Source of the DNA: Phoronis australis
Taxonomy: Eukaryota; Phoronida; Phoronidae
Assembly: GCA_002633005.1 (NCBI GenBank)
Contig: NMRA01000101.1
Coordinates: 821,151-885,150, forward strand
DNA length: 64,000 nucleotides
Direction of reading: 5' to 3'
This document shows, in pieces, positions 59,820 through 64,000 of the stretch (positions are counted from its first letter, which is position 1; each line of letters begins with the position of its first letter). The notes beneath the pieces were generated by a model that saw nothing but the letters and a program-made list of their open reading frames with translations, did no database searches and had not been told where the DNA came from. A program made the position numbers and the translations under genes.

Positions 59820-60960
59820 AAAATTGCCACTAGAGGCAAATACTAAAATTGCCACTAGAGGCATACCGGTAGTCAGAATCATCCTAAAGTCGTCATCGTC
59901 CGTTGTCAACATCACATAAATACACTTGCTAAATTTAGTAAAGATCCTGCAAACGGTTTGGGAGATACAGCCATGGGCGCAAAAAAAAAAAACTGCCACT
60001 AGGAGGCGCCACAGTAGTCCAAATCGTCTGAAAATCATTGTCAGCTGTCTTCCTTATAGTAAGCACATACACGCCAATTTTCACAATCATCCTTTGAGCG
60101 GTTTGGTTGATAGAGGGGTGGACGCAAAAATACAGACTCGAAAACAGTAAAAATGGCCACTAGGTGGCGCAAACTACGTCGAATCCATCTGAAAACAGTA
60201 GGATAGCGTCATCTCACTAATAGGTGCCTACATACCAAATTTCATGAAAATCCGTTCAATACTTTTGAAGATACAAAGGTAAGCGTAAAAAACTAAAATT
60301 GCCACTAGGGGGCACACCGGTAGTCGGATCCGACCAAAAGTCGTCATCTTCCGTTGTTAACATCATATAAATATACTTACACAATTTGTAAAGATCCTGC
60401 GAACGGTTTAGGAGATACAGCCATAGGCGCAAAAAAACAAAACTGCCACTAGGAGGCGCCACAGTAGTCGAAATCGTCGGAAAATCATCGTCAACCATCC
60501 TCTACATAGTAAGCATATACATGCCAATTTTCACAATCATCCTTTGAGCGGTTTGGTTGATAGAGGGGTGGACGCACAAAAACAGACTCGAAAACACTAA
60601 AAATGGCCACTAGGTGGCGCAAACTATGTCGAATCCATCTGAAAACGGGAGGATAGCGTTATCTCACTAATATGTGCCTACATACCAAATTTCATGAAAA
60701 TCCGTTCAGGACTTCTGAAGATACAAAGGTAAGCGTAAAAAACTAAAATTGCCACTAGGGGGCACACCGGTAGTCGGATTCGTCCGAATGTTCGCACATG
60801 CCGTCCCATTCATGATTGGAACATATGTGCCAAATTTCATGAACGTATGTCAAAGGGTTTTGGAGATAGAGCAGCAGACGCCGCCCGAACGGACGGACGG
60901 ACGGAGATGACGGCATAATGCGTCCACATATAAATATGTGGGCGCATAAAAAATAGTTGT
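59820..60960 (+). mobile_element. Helentron/pearl-like element with about 150-bp core repeats
   Basis: The motif gccactag recurs near 59827, 59851, 59995, 60156, 60301 and onward, with a 450-bp higher-order period (gccactagggggcacaccgg at 60301 and 60751). Each period holds three related subunits of about 150 bp. The array ends in (ACGG)n at about 60888-60903, followed by a hairpin (ATGCGTCCACATAT / ATATGTGGGCGCAT, 60919-60948). Tandem 150-160-bp cores followed by an ACGG microsatellite are known from bivalve pearl/DINE-like non-autonomous Helitrons. No Rep/helicase is present. Confidence 0.65.
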
Positions 60961-63900
60961 CCCTTCTAGGTAAAATTTTCCTGATTTTTGTAGATGAAAA
61001 AAGAGACCTTATGTACAGTTTTAAACTCCAAACGTGGGCCTCCTTCTAGGTAATTACATCACAAAAGGTACTCTTTAATGACAACTTTGTTGGAAAAGGC
61101 ACCATTGCATACAGAAACGGTAGTGAAAATGTAACCTTTCTGAACAGTACGTCCTAAATACCTGTTCTACGGGAGTATACCACAGGCATTTAGTGATCAG
61201 GTACTTGCCAAATTGGATGCTGGGTCCAAAACGTAATGCATACAAATAGAGAAAACATGGGGGCTTGGGTACCAGTAGACATTTATAGTGAATTACTCCA
61301 ATATTGCATCAACTATGAAATTCTATGCAGTTGTGAACATGTGCATGCAAGACTTTTACACATTAATGCATGCAGACTTGACCCATTAACGCACTAATCT
61401 ATTCCATGAAGGGTTGATGTACTGCGAAGATGAATATTTATAGTTTATCAGAAGTGTTTTTAACAAGTTGGTGTGCTTTTAGCCCCAGACTCCTCATGGC
61501 AGTGTTTTGTGGATGTTTCCTGATTAATTTTTACACACTTTTTGCTATTTGAGTGAACAGGGCTAATAATTCTATTTTTGTGTTCATGTGAAAAACCTTC
61601 AGCACATAGATGCACAATTTTACACTGACAAGACTACAGGGGCAAATCCAAGATTTTGAGTAAGGGGAGGCCAGGGCAGAGTATTAACCAGGATTTTGCC
61701 CATCAGACATTTCCACCCCAAACTACCAAATGGAATCTGGAAGGAATTTTAGGGGAAGGCCCCCTTGAAACCCCCCCCCGCTACCGTAAATCAGCCACTG
61801 GACTATTTAAATATTTTGTTCAATCCTAGCACTGCTGTATGCATAGTAAACATGGTTGAACAGGTGTCAGGTATTTCACAATCATAAATGCACTGGTGTT
61901 TGGACAGAATTAACCTGAATCAGTAAACTTAAAGTAAAACGTCACTTGAAACACTGAGTACACATAAACATTTAAGTAAAGGGACATTCCTTCAACACAT
62001 CGAAATATTAATGCAAGGTTTTCGAAACACCATCTTGCAGTATCATCCATAACACACAGTCCACAAAACAAACTGCAATATAACTTGGGTGTACTGTCAT
62101 CTAACTGCCCAAGCCTGTCTGAAAGGTTCAAGGCCGTCTAGACATCTACAGCTTGTACCCAGATGCTGATTAAAGTGTCAGTTGGTAGGACGTGTTTTTG
62201 ACCCCAGTTTATGTTAAAAGTGCATGGAAAATATTGTTAATATGCTTTTAACTTGTTACCTAAGTACATTACACAATGTTTAATGAATGCCTTCACCATT
62301 TAGAGCATACTCAATCTCATACAATCAATAACATTACAGCATTTACCTCCACTAATTCAGGTAATCTTCCCGGGGTGAAACAAAACAATGCTATATCTCT
62401 AAGCAAGATCATGAATAAATTATTAACATACTTGTGTAAGTGTTAAGATTTGAACAACACAAAACAAAATCACTTGGGCTTGGATGAGTATGACCTAGCT
62501 CTGAATATTTAGAGGGAGATATAGGACATAAACATTTTGTAGAAGTTACATTCTGACTTCCTAAAACAACTTTGAGGTGGTGATGCATTTAGGATATCTC
62601 AAACCTTACACAAAAATTGGCCGTTTTTACAATATTTCATGGCTAGCAAAGTATCTTATCTTCATTCTCCGGGAACCTCAAATACCAAACATACATGGTG
62701 AAGCGAGAAAAAAAATGAAAGCCCTCAGAGGAGCGACACTTGGTGAAATTGACTGATAAGACGACAGTGGAGATGGTGGTGGTGGTCAGAAATGAGTAAG
62801 AAATAATCTTGTTCAACAGAAGGTAAACCAACAAAAGTGCAGCAAATATCAGTCATCAAAGGAACAGCGTTATCAGGAAATCCCAAATAATTAAAAAACA
62901 AGACGTCCTAGCGAAAATGAAAAACAGCTTCTGGAACCCTAACAAAGTAGTTTCACAAAGTTCCACAAAATTTTCGAAAAATTTAAAATTTAGCATTTTT
63001 TTGCAATTGAAAGTCAAAAACCTCAAAAACGGTAAGTCTGAGAAAAATTGTTATTCGGGTAAGATCATTTGAAAGAGTATACCTAAAAGAATCCACATCC
63101 AAAAATTCACGTCATTTGCTCTTCCCGTTCAAAATGGCACCCCAGCACAATTGAAAAGTGATGAAAATGCGACTTTGCCCATCTTCAGGTATTACAGCAT
63201 TCGTAGAAGAAAATACAACCCAAGTGCCCACCATTAGTGTATCATACACCCGCTCATTCTTATGGCTATGCTGTAACACCTGAAGATGGCGGGAGGGGGG
63301 GGGGGGGGNTGGAATGACCAACCAAACCATTATGCCAGTGTAAACATGCTAGCGATTGGTGTAAATAGACCATTTTAAAATATTATGTTTTATTCTGTCC
63401 CAATTAAAACTTGTCACTTCTAATTTGTAAGGATATACAGATTGGCTGTTACTCAATTACTCAAATAAATGCATCAAACTAGCCAGAAACTCATTGTGAC
63501 ACGTAGCATCAGCATGGAACAGAGAGAGGCACTGTCACTACTGTCTAAGTTAGATGTTGAAAAATGGAGAGCAGTGAGTGACAGACAGAGCAATCATCAC
63601 ACTGCTTGGCACCAACTAATCTCACAAACATTTTCATTGTGACACATGCATTCATTAAGTTGACAAATGAGCAAACACATAATTATCTAGTTAAATAGAG
63701 AGATGAAGTTGTATAATCCACTACTTAAACAATACCCAACTCAGACACAATACAGACTTGTGACTGTGGCATAACATACATGTAGACGGTTGTGTGTAGC
63801 ACATCTTGAATTCCACTGTGTAGTCACCTTGTTCCAATAAGAATTACAGTGAAAGTGACTAGTGTACATGGATAAGAAGACCTGTAATTTCGCTAATATA

Positions 63901-64000
63901 AATCTACAATTTTGCACAAAAATAGAAGCCACAACTTCAAAAGACTGACCGAGACTGTTTACAAACATACCACACTCATTGGATCCTGAATGAGCAACAT
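60961..64000. other. Probable 5' intron of UNC119; no exon recognised
   Basis: AT-rich with short ORFs only. At 61640-61800 lies another dispersed ggggcaaatccaagatttt...aaacccccccc repeat. Arms ATCTTCAGGTATTACAGCAT (63181-63200) and 63268-63287 are inverted around about 67 bp. A G run with one N ends at 63309. I searched by eye for the N-terminal UNC119 exon (expected to end with a split codon starting in G) and did not find it. Confidence 0.4.

Noticed and set aside
63970-64000. Possible first UNC119 exon at the right edge (minus strand ATGTTGCTCATTCAGGATCC)
   Set aside because: The encoded residues do not resemble the UNC119 N-terminus, and the phase needed for the next exon (a single trailing G) is not evident.

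Overview
The window is nuclear DNA from an animal: multi-exon genes with GT-AG introns of about 0.1 to 3 kb, no operons, AT-rich intergenic DNA, and many minisatellites and small DNA transposons. The coding content points to a marine invertebrate. Amphioxus (Branchiostoma) is my best guess, because several minisatellites span exon/intron boundaries, a pattern I recall being reported for the amphioxus Adh locus. This is an inference. A bivalve or hemichordate cannot be excluded.

Region 1 (1-20.5 kb): three head-to-tail copies (A, B, C) of a five-exon gene for a short secreted CTHRC1-like protein. Copy A lacks its first exon because the window starts inside it. B and C look intact (183 and 184 residues). 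Each has a signal peptide, a short coiled-coil-like segment where CTHRC1 has collagen repeats, and the cysteine-rich C-terminal domain. Each gene is followed by the same decayed LINE reverse-transcriptase remnant, so gene and LINE were duplicated together. A 0.7-0.8 kb inverted-repeat element sits at the same place in intron 2 of B and C, and copy A keeps the empty site.

Region 2 (20.5-26.2 kb): no recognisable genes; three tiny GC-rich fold-back elements.

Region 3 (26.2-28.6 kb): a minus-strand 502-codon ORF of unknown function, arranged head-to-head with the next gene across a compact intergenic region with YY1-like and NRF1-like motifs.

Region 4 (28.6-52.3 kb): a complete 22-exon TRPC4AP (TRUSS) gene on the plus strand, 760 codons by my splice model, every junction in phase. 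Its introns and 3' end carry eight minisatellite arrays. Three contain copies of an exon edge (exons 10, 12 and 22) and a fourth probably does (exon 18). They also hold a nested hAT-like insertion, a fold-back element and a tRNA-like relic.

Region 5 (52.9-64 kb, minus strand): UNC119, converging on TRPC4AP. Four coding exons (the last 172 residues) are visible; the first coding exon was not found and probably lies beyond the right edge. Its long 5' intron holds a tRNA-like SINE relic and a Helentron/pearl-like element with about 150-bp core repeats, an (ACGG)n tract and a terminal hairpin.

The most distinctive signals are the repeated capture of exon edges by tandem repeats in two neighbouring genes, and the secreted-gene cluster with a locally hypervariable loop.
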